Shown piece after piece: positions 27,557 to 36,454 of a stretch of DNA of 64,000 nt. How positions within the stretch are numbered: position 1 is the stretch's first letter; every line of letters starts with the position of its first letter. A program made the translations under genes and the position numbers. The DNA lies in the NCBI RefSeq assembly GCF_002013465.1, contig NZ_MAFC01000002.1:62001-126000 (forward strand). The letters run 5' to 3'. Under the pieces are notes generated by a model that was not told where the DNA came from, made no database searches, and was given only the letters and a program-made list of their open reading frames with translations. This stretch comes from Mycobacterium sp. D16R12 (lineage in GTDB: Bacteria; Actinomycetota; Actinomycetes; Mycobacteriales; Mycobacteriaceae).

Positions 27557-28672
27557 ATGTTCCTCCGGAAGGGGTTTCGAGGGACGGCGGTGCTCCTGAG
27601 CGCGGCGTTATTGGCGGTTGCCGTCGGCTACGGGTGGTATGCAGTTCAGCGGCACCTCGACCACATCACAGTGATCGCCCAATTCGACAGTGCCTCCGGT
27701 CTTTACGAAGACAGTACGGTCGCCGTGTTGGGTATGCCCGTGGGCAAGATCGAGAAGGTCACCCCGAAGGCCGGCTATGTCGAGGTGCAGTTCACCGTCG
27801 ACAAAGATGTGAAACTCCCCGCCGATGTGCAGGCCGTGACATTGTCGACCTCGATCCTGACCGACCGGCAGATCGAATTGACTCCGCCGTACCGAGGTGG
27901 ACCCCAGCTCAAAGACCGCGAAACCATCGGCCTCAACCGCACCAAGACACCCGTCGAATTCGATCGGGTGCTGGGCATGCTCGACAGGTTGTCGGTGTCT
28001 CTCAAGGGTGATGGCAAGGGGCAGGGGCCCGTTGGGGACATCATCAACTCGGCTGCGGGGGCGGTGGACGGAAATGGCGAGAAGATCACGTCGGGCCTAG
28101 CCGAACTGTCCAAGGCACTGCGGCTCAGCTCAGAGGGCGGTGCGATCACGCGCGGGCAGATGACCACCATCATCAAGAACGTCAGCTCGCTGTTCGACGC
28201 CGCGGCCGCCAATGACGGCAAGCTACGCGAGTTCGCCTCCACCATCCGCCAACTCAGCGCGCTTCTCGATGACGAACAACTGGGCACCGGTACCACTGGC
28301 CGCACGCTCAACGACCTCGTCACACAGGCCGGGGACCTTCTGGAAGCCAACCGTGAGGACATCAAACAAAGTGTCCTCAACGGCAACACCGCCTTGAAGA
28401 CCGTTGTCGACCACCAGCGGGAACTCGCCGAGACGCTCGACATCCTGCCGCTGGGTATGGAAAACCTCTACAACATCATCGACCAAGACAACGGAAGTGT
28501 CCGGGTACGTGGCATGACCGACCACATCCTTTTCGACAATCAGCTAGACAAGGAGATCTGCAACATGATGGGACTGCGCCAATTAGGTTGCAGTACCGGA
28601 ACCGTGCAGGACTACGGACCCGACTTCGGCTTGACCTACATCCTGGACGGCCTCGCCGCCATGGGACAGTAA
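27557..28672 (+). CDS. Orphan MCE/MlaD-family protein
   Basis: 371 residues beginning two bases after the previous stop. One N-terminal membrane helix (about 8-28) is followed by an MlaD domain (ITVIAQFDSASGLYEDSTV to about residue 115, with the usual RQIELTPPY strand) and a helical tail, ending with a four-cysteine C-terminal segment (ICNMMGLRQLGCSTGTV has two). No YrbE permeases or other five Mce subunits are adjacent, so it is not a canonical mce operon. It may supply lipid substrate to the synthetase-hydrolase, or join a shared Mce complex. Confidence 0.88.
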   Translation: MFLRKGFRGTAVLLSAALLAVAVGYGWYAVQRHLDHITVIAQFDSASGLYEDSTVAVLGMPVGKIEKVTPKAGYVEVQFTVDKDVKLPADVQAVTLSTSILTDRQIELTPPYRGGPQLKDRETIGLNRTKTPVEFDRVLGMLDRLSVSLKGDGKGQGPVGDIINSAAGAVDGNGEKITSGLAELSKALRLSSEGGAITRGQMTTIIKNVSSLFDAAAANDGKLREFASTIRQLSALLDDEQLGTGTTGRTLNDLVTQAGDLLEANREDIKQSVLNGNTALKTVVDHQRELAETLDILPLGMENLYNIIDQDNGSVRVRGMTDHILFDNQLDKEICNMMGLRQLGCSTGTVQDYGPDFGLTYILDGLAAMGQ

Positions 28673-28777
28673 GTTGGCCCACCCGATTCCATCCGGCCAC
28701 GGGAGCGTGCGGTGGTCAAGGCTATGTCCCAGGAAGCCTGACAGCATGGACGAGCGGGTTACTCGTAAACTGTTGCC

Positions 28778-29038
28778 ATGAAGTGGTTCTCACGGAGACC
28801 TAGCGAACGCCCCGAGCCCGTTCAGCTTAGCCCCGAGGCCACGTTGGTGGTCGATCAGCTCGTCGACCACCACCACGACCGCGAACGGCCTACGGCCATT
28901 GGCTGGTATCTGCCTGACGAAGAGCCACCGTGGAATGTGCTTGATGAGCTTCGCCGCCATGGCTACTGCGAGATCCAGCGAGATGGCGACGAGGTCGAGG
29001 TGGATTTCACTGAGCTCGGGCGCCGCACGTTCACATGA
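28778..29038 (+). CDS. Small hypothetical protein
   Basis: 86 residues, basic N-terminus (MKWFSRRPSERP) followed by an acidic, aromatic-rich body (GWYLPDEEPPWNVLDELRRH). No signal peptide or recognised domain. It resembles a small winged-helix-like fold only in its charge pattern, which is not enough for a call. It starts 105 bases after the Mce gene, so it is probably independent. Confidence 0.55.
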   Translation: MKWFSRRPSERPEPVQLSPEATLVVDQLVDHHHDRERPTAIGWYLPDEEPPWNVLDELRRHGYCEIQRDGDEVEVDFTELGRRTFT

Positions 29039-29062
29039 GAGCCGACTCGCTGCGAACCTGAA

Positions 29063-29275
29063 CTACTCGACCCCCACGGTCACCTCGGTGGACTTGATGA
29101 ATACGGTGGCGGCCTGACCGACGGTGAGCACGAGGTCGGCCACCGCGTCCTTGGTGATCGAAGAAGTGACGACTTGATCGCCACCGTCGAGCCGGATCTT
29201 CACTATGGCCATCACGGTCCCGACGGTCACCTCGGTGATGGTGCCCGTCAGCTGATTGCGTGTAGATAGGCGCAT
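29063..29275 (-). CDS. Molybdate-binding TOBE (Mop-type) protein
   Basis: 70 residues with the Mop/molbindin signature: STRNQLTGTITEVTVGTVMA at the start and an SITKDAVADLVLTVGQ helix followed by FIKSTEVTVGVE. Free-standing TOBE proteins bind molybdate or tungstate as oligomers for storage or buffering. This could serve the molybdenum-dependent nitrate reductase at the left of the window, though the genes are not linked. Confidence 0.9.
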   Translation of the reverse strand: MRLSTRNQLTGTITEVTVGTVMAIVKIRLDGGDQVVTSSITKDAVADLVLTVGQAATVFIKSTEVTVGVE

Positions 29276-29561
29276 GACATCTCCTTACGTCGGTGTCTGG
29301 GTATCCATATTCAGGCTAGTCAACGTGCCTGCCGCAAAGCACAGCTATCACCGAATAGACCTAGTGTGTGGACGTGGCCGCGAGCGACTTCCGCGGCTAT
29401 CGGGACTGCAACACCGCCGGGTCCTTTGGCCAGCAACCGATGAGAAACACGCACGCTATGGCGGAGGGCTACGATGTCGCTGGCCTGGTTCGGGCGCGTG
29501 CCCGAGGTCCAGCGCGGTACCGACGTTCTAGTAGCGAAGTGTTGATTCTTAGGCGGAAAAC

Positions 29562-30665
29562 ATGTCCAGCCATGTCATGAGCTTCCGCAATCGGGCGGAA
29601 CAGATCTATACGGTCAATACCGAGACTCTTGAGGGCATTCGGCTGCTACGCCCTGTCTGGCTCCTCACAGCTATCTGCGCACCCGGTATCGGTGCGGCAG
29701 CCGTAACGCTGGCCTTCGCAGGCATGTCCACGGTCCCACTCGTCTGCCTCGCCATTTCGATTCCGGCATTCGCCTGGGGCATCCGGTACGCCCTCAAAAA
29801 GCCCATCACCTACGCGGAGTCCATCGCCTACATCCTGTACTGCGATGTAGCCATCACAGTCGGTGTCTGCGTCGTCACGGAGACAGGTATCGCGTTCCTC
29901 AAGCTGGTGTGGCTGGTGGCCGCTAACACCTATGCATTCGCATTTCACGGCCGGTTAGCGATGGCGCTACAGGCTGCCGTGACGGCACTCGCGACGGGCC
30001 TGACGATAGGCGGGGCCGTGATCCGCGGAGATTCCAGCATGCCGGCACTCATTACAACCGTGGCGACCGTGATCTTGGTCAACGCGGTCGCAGCCTGGGC
30101 CATTTACCTCGGCATGGCTCAATTCGCCAAGGTCGCCCGCGACAAGGATCGCCTCGCCCGCCAGGACGAACTCACCGGCCTACTCAACCGCCGCGGTCTT
30201 CAGCAAGCCTGCGCGAACTGGTCCGGTGATGCAACGGGCAAGCACGCCGTAGTCGCTGTCATCGATCTGAACGGATTCAAATCGATCAACGACAAACAAG
30301 GGCACCACGCAGGCGATCGAGTGCTGCAGCAAACGGCCCAGCTGCTGCAGTTGTTGGCAGGTCCCGACACGTGGCTAGTCCGGCTCGGCGGAGACGAGTT
30401 CGGTGTCGTGACCGTTGTCGACGGAAACCGGGTGCTCGACTACCAGCGTGCGGTCCAAGACGCCCTCGCCGACGACGCCACCCAGGTGGATGCCAGCGTC
30501 GGCGTCGCATCCGAGGAACTGTCGCGGACCGACGACAGCGCGCCCGTATCGCTGGCGGCGGTAGTCGCGGACTTGCTCATTAAGGCCGACAGCGCGATGT
30601 ACGCCGCGAAAAGATATGCCACATCACAGGGAATCAACCTCATCGAGCGCCGCACGAGCCTGTGA
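29562..30665 (+). CDS. Membrane-anchored diguanylate cyclase (GGDEF)
   Basis: 367 residues. About six membrane helices occupy residues 25-190, then a GGDEF domain from about 200 with RLARQDELTGLLNRRGL, DLNGFKSINDKQGHHAGD and the intact active-site motif RLGGDEFGV. The inhibitory I-site RxxD is not visible five residues upstream. It should make c-di-GMP from two GTP at the membrane; there is no EAL domain. The upstream 286 bases contain no gene I can support. Confidence 0.92.
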   Translation: MSSHVMSFRNRAEQIYTVNTETLEGIRLLRPVWLLTAICAPGIGAAAVTLAFAGMSTVPLVCLAISIPAFAWGIRYALKKPITYAESIAYILYCDVAITVGVCVVTETGIAFLKLVWLVAANTYAFAFHGRLAMALQAAVTALATGLTIGGAVIRGDSSMPALITTVATVILVNAVAAWAIYLGMAQFAKVARDKDRLARQDELTGLLNRRGLQQACANWSGDATGKHAVVAVIDLNGFKSINDKQGHHAGDRVLQQTAQLLQLLAGPDTWLVRLGGDEFGVVTVVDGNRVLDYQRAVQDALADDATQVDASVGVASEELSRTDDSAPVSLAAVVADLLIKADSAMYAAKRYATSQGINLIERRTSL

Positions 30666-30696
30666 GCCGGGGTGCGAGAGACGGCCTTGGCGGCAA

Positions 30697-30734
30697 ATAA
30701 AAAGCTGGCTGCCCAGGATTCCTGGACAGCCAGC
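30697..30734 (-). terminator. Rho-independent terminator of cspA
   Basis: The arms GCTGGCTG (30704-30711) and CAGCCAGC (30727-30734) form an eight-base outer stem with an inner CCAGG/CCTGG stem, and on the complement strand it is followed by a run of five T (30699-30703, in TTTTTATT). It lies 30 bases past the cspA stop, and since the gene's direction matches the T-run it is assigned to cspA. Confidence 0.85.
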
Positions 30735-30763
30735 CGGACGCATTTATGTTGCGCAGTAAGACT

Positions 30764-30970
30764 TTAGACGGTCTGCACTGAGACAGCCTGGGGGCCGCGA
30801 TCGCCGGCTTCTTCTTCGAAGCTGACGCGATCGTTCTCGTTGAGGCTGCGGAAGCCGCCCTTGTCGGCGATGGCCGAGAAGTGCACAAACAGGTCCTTGC
30901 TGCCGTTGTCCGGGGTGATGAACCCGAATCCCTTTTCGGCGTTGAACCATTTCACGATGCCTTGAGCCAT
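30764..30970 (-). CDS. cspA: Cold-shock protein
   Basis: 68 residues with AGGAGAG upstream of the ATG. RNP1 (KGFGFITP) and RNP2 (LFVHFSAI) nucleic-acid-binding motifs are intact, with the conserved [11 protein letters not shown] opening and [10 protein letters not shown] ending. CspA binds single-stranded RNA/DNA and prevents structure at low temperature or in rapid growth. A terminator follows it and a long leader precedes it. Confidence 0.96.
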   Translation of the reverse strand: MAQGIVKWFNAEKGFGFITPDNGSKDLFVHFSAIADKGGFRSLNENDRVSFEEEAGDRGPQAVSVQTV

Positions 30971-31313
30971 GCGATTACTCTCCTGAGTATCTAATTGCGG
31001 GGTCGACGTTCGACCCTGGGTCTGCGGAGGTACGCGAAATCAAAGCAACCGGCAAAAGTCACGGAGATAGGGTATGTGTCCGCCGCGGAAAATCTTCGCG
31101 AGCGTGTCACTAAGAAAATCAACCACTTTCACCATATCAGAGGTCGAGCCCGATAGCGAGGCCAGCAGTAGTCCGGTGCCTCAGAACATGAATTGGCAAT
31201 CGGATTCCGAATGCCGGTGCGGGGGCCGAACCACCTAAACTGCTTGATGCCGAACGGAGTTCGCCGCTCGGCTGATCGCCGAGACGTGAGCCGAACCGGG
31301 AGAAGTGACTCCG
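30971..31313. other. cspA leader and intergenic region, with a hairpin
   Basis: GGGTCGA (31000-31006) and TCGACCC (31010-31016) form a perfect seven-base stem with a three-base loop about 30 bases upstream of the cspA start, within the likely 5' leader. Structured leaders are usual for cold-shock genes. The rest holds promoters for the flanking genes; no other gene is supported. Confidence 0.5.
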
Positions 31314-31649
31314 ATGAGCCCGTACTGGTACCAGGTGATGTTCACCGAAGACCGGAACCCTGGCTGGAAACCACTCCAGTGCGGCCCGCTACACCAAGTG
31401 CCGAACAAGTCCCTCGTCACCGTCGCCCTTGCCGACTGGGTCGTCCCCGTTCTCGAAGACGCAGCGTACGAAATCGACTGGATCTCGGGCGAGATCCGCA
31501 TCGACTGCTACACCGAGGCCGTACCGGCCCCGGGCACTGTGCCCTATTTGTCCAGCGAGACCCGCGAGGTGCCCCGAATCAGCTACTACCGGCCAAGTTC
31601 CGAGGCCGAACCGGGCAGCGAGACTAAGTTTCATGACGGTCTCAGTTGA
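31314..31649 (+). CDS. Hypothetical protein
   Basis: 111 residues from the ATG at 31314 with GGGAGAA upstream at about 10 bases; a GTG at 31305 is an alternative. It is acidic and aromatic-rich (SPYWYQVMFTEDRNPGWKPL) with no signal peptide or membrane segment. I do not recognise the family. Codon use is consistent with a real gene, and no other frame here is convincing. Confidence 0.55.
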   Translation: MSPYWYQVMFTEDRNPGWKPLQCGPLHQVPNKSLVTVALADWVVPVLEDAAYEIDWISGEIRIDCYTEAVPAPGTVPYLSSETREVPRISYYRPSSEAEPGSETKFHDGLS

Positions 31650-31718
31650 GCAAAGGTACTGCGGCTTACCTGTGGTGCGAGTGCCAATATCGTCTGTTTG
31701 GCTTTAGTGTTGGCTGCT

Positions 31719-32147
31719 ATGGCCCGACTTGACAATTACGTGAAACGCTGGCGCACAGCACTTCACGTAGCCGTGTCGGCGTCGATACTTGCCGTTCTCG
31801 GAATCCCCAGCGCGCCCGTAGCTCATGCGGCTGCTGCCGCGGCAACGTTGTCGGTGACTTCGACGTGGCAGACCGGATTCATCGCCAGTTTCACCATCAC
31901 CAATTTGAGCACGGTGCCGCTCACCGATTGGAGGCTCGAATTCGACCTGCCGATGGGGGAGTCCGTCCGGCACACGTGGAGTAGCACCATTGCGCAATCT
32001 GGCACACATTACGTTCTGGGCCCTGCGAATTGGAATCGCGTCATCGCGCCAGGAGGTTCGGCCACAGGTGGGCTAAGAGGTGTGCTGAGTGGTTCCTACA
32101 CACCGCCGTTGAATTGTGTGCTCAACGGACAATATCCCTGCAGCTAG
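31719..32147 (+). CDS. Secreted CBM2-like carbohydrate-binding protein (Rv1987-like)
   Basis: 142 residues. A signal peptide ends at about VAHA (residues 33-36), and the mature part is a single family-2 carbohydrate-binding module: LSVTSTWQTGFIASFTITN, DWRLEFDLPMGESVRHTW and HYVLGPANWNRVIAPGGSA, with surface Trp residues for sugar stacking. It closely matches, from memory, M. tuberculosis Rv1987 in sequence and length, a secreted protein annotated as possible chitinase though only the binding module is present. It cannot be catalytic as far as I can see. The open frame extends a few codons upstream to 31698. Confidence 0.85.
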   Translation: MARLDNYVKRWRTALHVAVSASILAVLGIPSAPVAHAAAAAATLSVTSTWQTGFIASFTITNLSTVPLTDWRLEFDLPMGESVRHTWSSTIAQSGTHYVLGPANWNRVIAPGGSATGGLRGVLSGSYTPPLNCVLNGQYPCS

Positions 32148-32319
32148 AGGCGTCGGCAGTGCGCCAGCACAGCATCCAGGCACTTGACGGAGTCATGCCG
32201 GCGCGGTGTTAGTTGCTGCACTATTCCTACGGTCAAACAGGCGAAACCTAGCCATTGCGTTACTGTTTCCTTTATCAGGGAGTTCGCTCCACGGCGTGTT
32301 TCTCACGGAAGGAGTTCGT

Positions 32320-32688
32320 ATGTCGTCTGCATCAAGATTTGTGGTTTACGCCGGAATCGCCGCCTCTACCTTGGGGTTGTCCGGCGTTGGAATGCCGTTA
32401 GCCTCGGCCGATGATCCCGGCGTAGATGCGTCCAACTGCAGTGCGGCGGATCTGCTCGGAGTGGTGTCCGGGGTTGCGGCCGTAGAATCGGTCTACCTGC
32501 ACACACATCCCGATGTGAACGAGTTTTTCAACGGCTTCAAGGGCAAATCGAGAAGCCAGATACGTTCGGCGATCGACGTGTACATGGCCGCGAATCCAGA
32601 TGTCCGTAGCGATCTCGAAGGAATCCGCCAGCCGGTGACCGACTTCAAGGAACGTTGCGGCGTCTCAGCCAGCCCTGACATCAATTGA
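32320..32688 (+). CDS. Secreted haemophore-like (haem-binding) protein
   Basis: 122 residues from the ATG at 32320 with GGAAGGAG upstream; the longer frame to 32206 is not supported. A signal peptide ends around PLASA (residue 30-31). The mature part fits the mycobacterial haemophore family (PF16525): SNCSAADLLGVVSGVAAVES, YLHTHPDVNEFF, then a helix with YMAANPDV and a final Cys that pairs with the first. It probably binds haem outside the cell. Confidence 0.8.
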   Translation: MSSASRFVVYAGIAASTLGLSGVGMPLASADDPGVDASNCSAADLLGVVSGVAAVESVYLHTHPDVNEFFNGFKGKSRSQIRSAIDVYMAANPDVRSDLEGIRQPVTDFKERCGVSASPDIN

Positions 32689-32714
32689 GCCTGAAGAGAG
32701 GTGGCGCATTCGTC

Positions 32715-33011
32715 ATGCGTACAGAATCTAGGTTTAGTCTGCTACTGGCACTCGCCCTTATCGGTTGTGTAACCCCTGTCGGGGACGGTCTTCGTGACGC
32801 GACATCCATCACGGGGGGAGATGCGGCCTCTGTGACATATCGTGCAGATTCCTGGGACGATGAGGCCGAATTCCTTATCGGACACGAAGCGATGAATACA
32901 TACACGCCCGATTCGTGGCAGGTCTTGGGTGATCCCCAGCTCGACACTGGTGGAAGAAATAGCGGCGGTATTGGAAAGTCTTGTAACAATCCCGGAGTTC
33001 AATGCCGGTAG
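32715..33011 (+). CDS. Putative small lipoprotein
   Basis: 98 residues from an ATG at 32715. A hydrophobic N-terminus with a lipobox-like LALIGC (Cys about residue 18) is followed by an acidic polar body and a Cys-containing end (GKSCNNPGVQC). The ribosome-binding site is weak and I recognise no family, so the gene is uncertain. It sits between a haemophore-like gene and an LGFP lipoprotein, all apparently exported. Confidence 0.4.
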   Translation: MRTESRFSLLLALALIGCVTPVGDGLRDATSITGGDAASVTYRADSWDDEAEFLIGHEAMNTYTPDSWQVLGDPQLDTGGRNSGGIGKSCNNPGVQCR

Positions 33012-33134
33012 CGTTCCTCAGCCACGAAGACCGCGATCACCCGCGCGACCTGAGTGGTTCGGTTGTAGTGTCGGCCCGGCGAGAGGTTCAGCCTTAACTC
33101 GAGCTACACCACAGCACGACGCGAGAGGAAGCTC

Positions 33135-33743
33135 ATGAAGACGATCGCATACCGCAGCACGGCAGTCGCCGGTCTGGCCGCCGTTGCTCTGATCACTGTG
33201 AGTTGCAGCAACGGCAAGAGTGTCGACTCGTCGACGCCGCCGCGGGTCGCGCTGATCGTCACCTCGTCGTCCCAGGCTCCCGTGCAGCCCGTCGAGGTGA
33301 AGCTCATCGGGGATAGAGACGTCGAGGTGACGCTGACCGGCCCGATTGCTGCCAAATATTCATCGGCGACCGAGGATCAGAAGCAGGCTCTCGGTAAGGC
33401 ACTCACGGGTGACCGCAACGCGGGCACCCGTGAGAGCGGCGCGGTGTTCCAGCAGTTCCAGGGCGGTGCGATCATCGCCAAGAACAACCAGGCAGGCACT
33501 CCCGCGTACATCGTCGTGGGCAAGATCCGGGACGCGTGGAACATCCAACGGGGCCCGGACGGCACACCGTCGATCACCGGCGAAAACGGGTCGGCAGGTC
33601 CGCTGGGCCTGCCGACCAGCGATGAGAACGCGGATGGTGATCTACTCGTTTCGACGTTCGAGCACGGCCAGATCGAATACAACACGAAGACCGGCCAGCT
33701 CGAGGTGGCGGTCAACGACAAGGTTGTACCTACCGGGCTGTAG
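33135..33743 (+). CDS. LGFP-repeat lipoprotein
   Basis: 202 residues, GAGAGGAAG upstream. The signal peptide ends at a lipobox-like TVSC (Cys about residue 24). The C-terminal half has an LGFP-type repeat (GPLGLPTSDENADGD followed by FEHGQIEYNTKTG), a motif found in actinobacterial cell-wall proteins thought to bind envelope polymers. The Ser/Thr/Pro-rich segment after the Cys is a likely linker. It is probably surface-anchored. Confidence 0.82.
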   Translation: MKTIAYRSTAVAGLAAVALITVSCSNGKSVDSSTPPRVALIVTSSSQAPVQPVEVKLIGDRDVEVTLTGPIAAKYSSATEDQKQALGKALTGDRNAGTRESGAVFQQFQGGAIIAKNNQAGTPAYIVVGKIRDAWNIQRGPDGTPSITGENGSAGPLGLPTSDENADGDLLVSTFEHGQIEYNTKTGQLEVAVNDKVVPTGL

Positions 33744-33912
33744 CTGCGGCTCCAGAAGGAGAGTACGGCCAATTCCATTATGAGCCAGTCGCATTCATCG
33801 ATTGCGGCAGGCGCCGCCGCGACAGCGTTACCTCAAGCGCCCGATGTCTGGCCCAGGCAGGCCATTTTCGCCACGGTGCATGGACGGCGAGATCGTCGCA
33901 GACAGCGGAGTC

Positions 33913-34791
33913 CTAGAACCTGACTTCTGGCCGTGATTCGGCAGTTGACGTGCGTGCCGCGTTATCGGTGGTGCTTATCAGGGTTGCGAGGAGGGCTAGC
34001 TTTTCGGCACTTTCGGTACCGGGCTCGGCGTGGAAGATGGTCAGCAGTTGCCCCTCGGTCTGGGCGATAACGAATTTTTCAAGGTTGAGGGTGAGCTCTC
34101 CGACTTGAGGATGCCGGAAACGGAGAGGGAAGCTCTGGGGAGGGGAGACGTCCCGGCGCGCCCATAGCTGGCGGAAGCGCTCGCTGAACAGCGACAGTTC
34201 ACCGACGAGCTCGACAATGCGTGGGTCATCGATGTCTGTTCCTACGGATTTCCGGAAGACGGAGACCAACCGGGCAGTGTTTCGTTCCCAGTCAGGATAG
34301 AGCGCTCGTTCGGCAGGGTCGAGGAAAAGTGTGCGCAGGGTGTTGGCGCCGACCCGAAAGTTAGGCGATAGCGCTGTTGCGAGTCTGTTGGCGGCCAGGA
34401 CATCGGTGTACCGGCCCAGGATGGCGGCCGGTTGAGCGAGTGCATCAAGCAACTGCAGGGTGCTCGTGGGGACGATCTCACGTCGGGCACGGCGCCTGCG
34501 CACAGGTCGCGGGCCGGCCAGGCTCATCAGATAGTCGGTGCCGTCCGGGTCAAGTTGTAAGACTCGGGCCAGCGATTCGAGTACCTGGTGGGACGGGTTA
34601 CGGTCACGGCCTTGTTCCAGGCGCAAGTAGTAGTCGGAACTGATTCCGGCCAGCAGGGCCACCTCTTCACGCCGCAGCCCGACGACGCGGCGCACTCCGT
34701 GCACCGCGAGTCCTACGCTGGCCGGTTCTACGAGCTCACGGCGACCGCGCAGATAGTCACCCAGCAGGTTGCTCTCGCCCACACACGTCAC
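33913..34791 (-). CDS. XRE-family regulator with MmyB-like ligand domain
   Basis: 292 residues from a GTG at 34791 preceded by GGGA; the frame to 34995 overlaps the aldo/keto reductase gene and is rejected. The HTH (GLRREEVALLAGISSDYYLR) is followed by LEQGRDRNPSHQVLESLARV and a C-terminal PF17765 domain (DWERNTARLV, ELSLFSERFRQLWARRDV). These regulators commonly sit divergent to a single oxidoreductase gene, as here with the aldo/keto reductase, and probably control it. Confidence 0.9.
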   Translation of the reverse strand: MTCVGESNLLGDYLRGRRELVEPASVGLAVHGVRRVVGLRREEVALLAGISSDYYLRLEQGRDRNPSHQVLESLARVLQLDPDGTDYLMSLAGPRPVRRRRARREIVPTSTLQLLDALAQPAAILGRYTDVLAANRLATALSPNFRVGANTLRTLFLDPAERALYPDWERNTARLVSVFRKSVGTDIDDPRIVELVGELSLFSERFRQLWARRDVSPPQSFPLRFRHPQVGELTLNLEKFVIAQTEGQLLTIFHAEPGTESAEKLALLATLISTTDNAARTSTAESRPEVRF

Positions 34792-34914
34792 GCTATCCCG
34801 ACGACCGCCTCCGCGCCTGGTCCTGTCACTCCCAGGATCGCTGGGGTTCTGCCTACTTCTCGGCGCATCGGCGACTGTAGAACCGACGAATGCAATCAAC
34901 GACGAAGGACCCAA

Positions 34915-35784
34915 ATGCCCACGACGCTTGCCGATGAAACGTTCAGTCTGGGAAAGGATCTGACGGTCACCCGGATGGGTTACGGTGCCATTCAACTGGC
35001 CGGACCACAGGTATTCGGTCCGCCTGCTGACCGTGACGCCGCAATATCCCTGCTACGCAATGTGATCGAGTGTGGAATCACCCATATCGATACTGCCGAC
35101 TTCTATGGACCTCACGTCACCAACGAGATCATCAGCGAGGCTTTGCGTCCGTACCCAGACGACGTGCATATCGTCACCAAGGTCGGATACGCGCGTGATG
35201 CCCGCGGTGGTTGGTTTCCTGCGCTTCGACCCGAACAGCTGCGACGCGCTGTCCATGACAACCTGGCCCACCTTGGACTCGATGTTCTGGACGTGGTCAA
35301 CTTGCGGGTCGGGAGTGGGATTGGGGTTCCCAACGAAGATTCGATCGCAGAGCCCTTCGAAGTGCTTGTGGAGCTACAGCAGGAAGGGCTAATCAAACAC
35401 CTCGGCCTCAGTACCGTGACCGCCGCTCAAATCGTGGAGGCGCAGTCCGTCGCTCCAATCGTGTGCGTGCAGAACCTCTACAACTTGGTTCAACGCGGCG
35501 ATGACGACCTGGTCGATCTGCTTGCTACACAAGACATCGCGTATGTGCCCTACTTTCCGCTCGGTGGTCTGACTCCGCTGCAATCGGAGGTACTTTCAGC
35601 AGTTGCCACCCGGGTAGGGGCCGCACCATTGGTTGTTGCGCTGGCATGGCTGCTGCAGCGCTCGCCGAACATTCTGCTGATCCCCGGCACCGCGTCGCTT
35701 GGACATTTGCGCGAGAACATCACGGCTCCCGCATTGACGCTCTCTGAGGATGACGTCGCAGAGCTCGACGCGATCGCATGCTGA
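34915..35784 (+). CDS. Aldo/keto reductase
   Basis: 289 residues with GAAGGAC upstream. The catalytic tetrad region is visible: HIDTADFYG (Asp, Tyr), IVTKVGY (Lys) and a position usually holding His that reads VNLRVG, a substitution also seen in some actinobacterial members. IPGTASLGHLRENI is the NADPH phosphate-binding end. It reduces an aldehyde or ketone of unknown nature, under the likely control of the divergent XRE regulator. Confidence 0.88.
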   Translation: MPTTLADETFSLGKDLTVTRMGYGAIQLAGPQVFGPPADRDAAISLLRNVIECGITHIDTADFYGPHVTNEIISEALRPYPDDVHIVTKVGYARDARGGWFPALRPEQLRRAVHDNLAHLGLDVLDVVNLRVGSGIGVPNEDSIAEPFEVLVELQQEGLIKHLGLSTVTAAQIVEAQSVAPIVCVQNLYNLVQRGDDDLVDLLATQDIAYVPYFPLGGLTPLQSEVLSAVATRVGAAPLVVALAWLLQRSPNILLIPGTASLGHLRENITAPALTLSEDDVAELDAIAC

Positions 35785-35797
35785 GTGGGTAGGGTTC

Positions 35798-36373
35798 CTA
35801 AATCCGGCTGGGTGCCGAAAGGCCGCTCATGAAGATGTCCAGTAGCCGCGCGGACTGTTCGCCGTTGCCTGCGGTCGGGGCCACCGAGAAGATTCCGACA
35901 AGGCCTGCCGCAACGTCGTCGGAGGTGATGTGCGCGCCGATATCACCCGCTGCACGGCCGGCGGCCAGGATCTTGTCGATAGCCGCCAGCAGTTTGGCGC
36001 GAGTATGACCAGAGCCGAGTCGATTGTCTTTGATCATCGCTCGCAGGGTGTCGAGCATTCCGTTCTTAGTGGCCAACCACTCGGTGAATAGGTCCATCCA
36101 GCGGCGCATCGCCTGCGCGGGTGGGTAAGTCGCTAGAAGCTCGTCAGCGCCATCGGTCAGTCGGCGCACTTGGTCCAGGTACACGGCCTCGACCAACTCC
36201 TCGCGGCTGGGGAAGTGCCGGAACAACGTACCGACGCCCACACCGGCCTCGCGGGCAATCAACCGCAGCGAGGGTTCGTCGTCGCCACAGGCGGAGGCGA
36301 ACAGCCTGCTCGCGACGTCGATGAGCGCCTGACGGTTGCGCGCCGCGTCGCTACGAACTGGCTGGGTCACCAT
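35798..36373 (-). CDS. TetR family regulator
   Basis: 191 residues. The HTH reads IAREAGVGVGTLFRHFPSRE and the all-helical ligand-binding domain follows with an MLDTLRAMIKDNRLGSGHTR helix characteristic of the SbtR/TetR_C group. It is divergent from the NAD-dependent epimerase gene (about 80 bases apart), so it likely represses that gene and itself. Confidence 0.9.
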   Translation of the reverse strand: MVTQPVRSDAARNRQALIDVASRLFASACGDDEPSLRLIAREAGVGVGTLFRHFPSREELVEAVYLDQVRRLTDGADELLATYPPAQAMRRWMDLFTEWLATKNGMLDTLRAMIKDNRLGSGHTRAKLLAAIDKILAAGRAAGDIGAHITSDDVAAGLVGIFSVAPTAGNGEQSARLLDIFMSGLSAPSRI

Positions 36374-36454
36374 GCCAATCTAGCGGAACATGCTCCGTTT
36401 ATGTAATGTCGTCGACGAAGCGGAGCGCGTTCCATTTGGTCATGGAGGAATTTG

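Noticed and set aside
29276-29561. Possible riboswitch upstream of the diguanylate cyclase gene
   Set aside because: Some pairing is possible (around GGGAC and GTCC), but the conserved blocks I remember for c-di-GMP, c-di-AMP, cobalamin or SAM riboswitches are not present.
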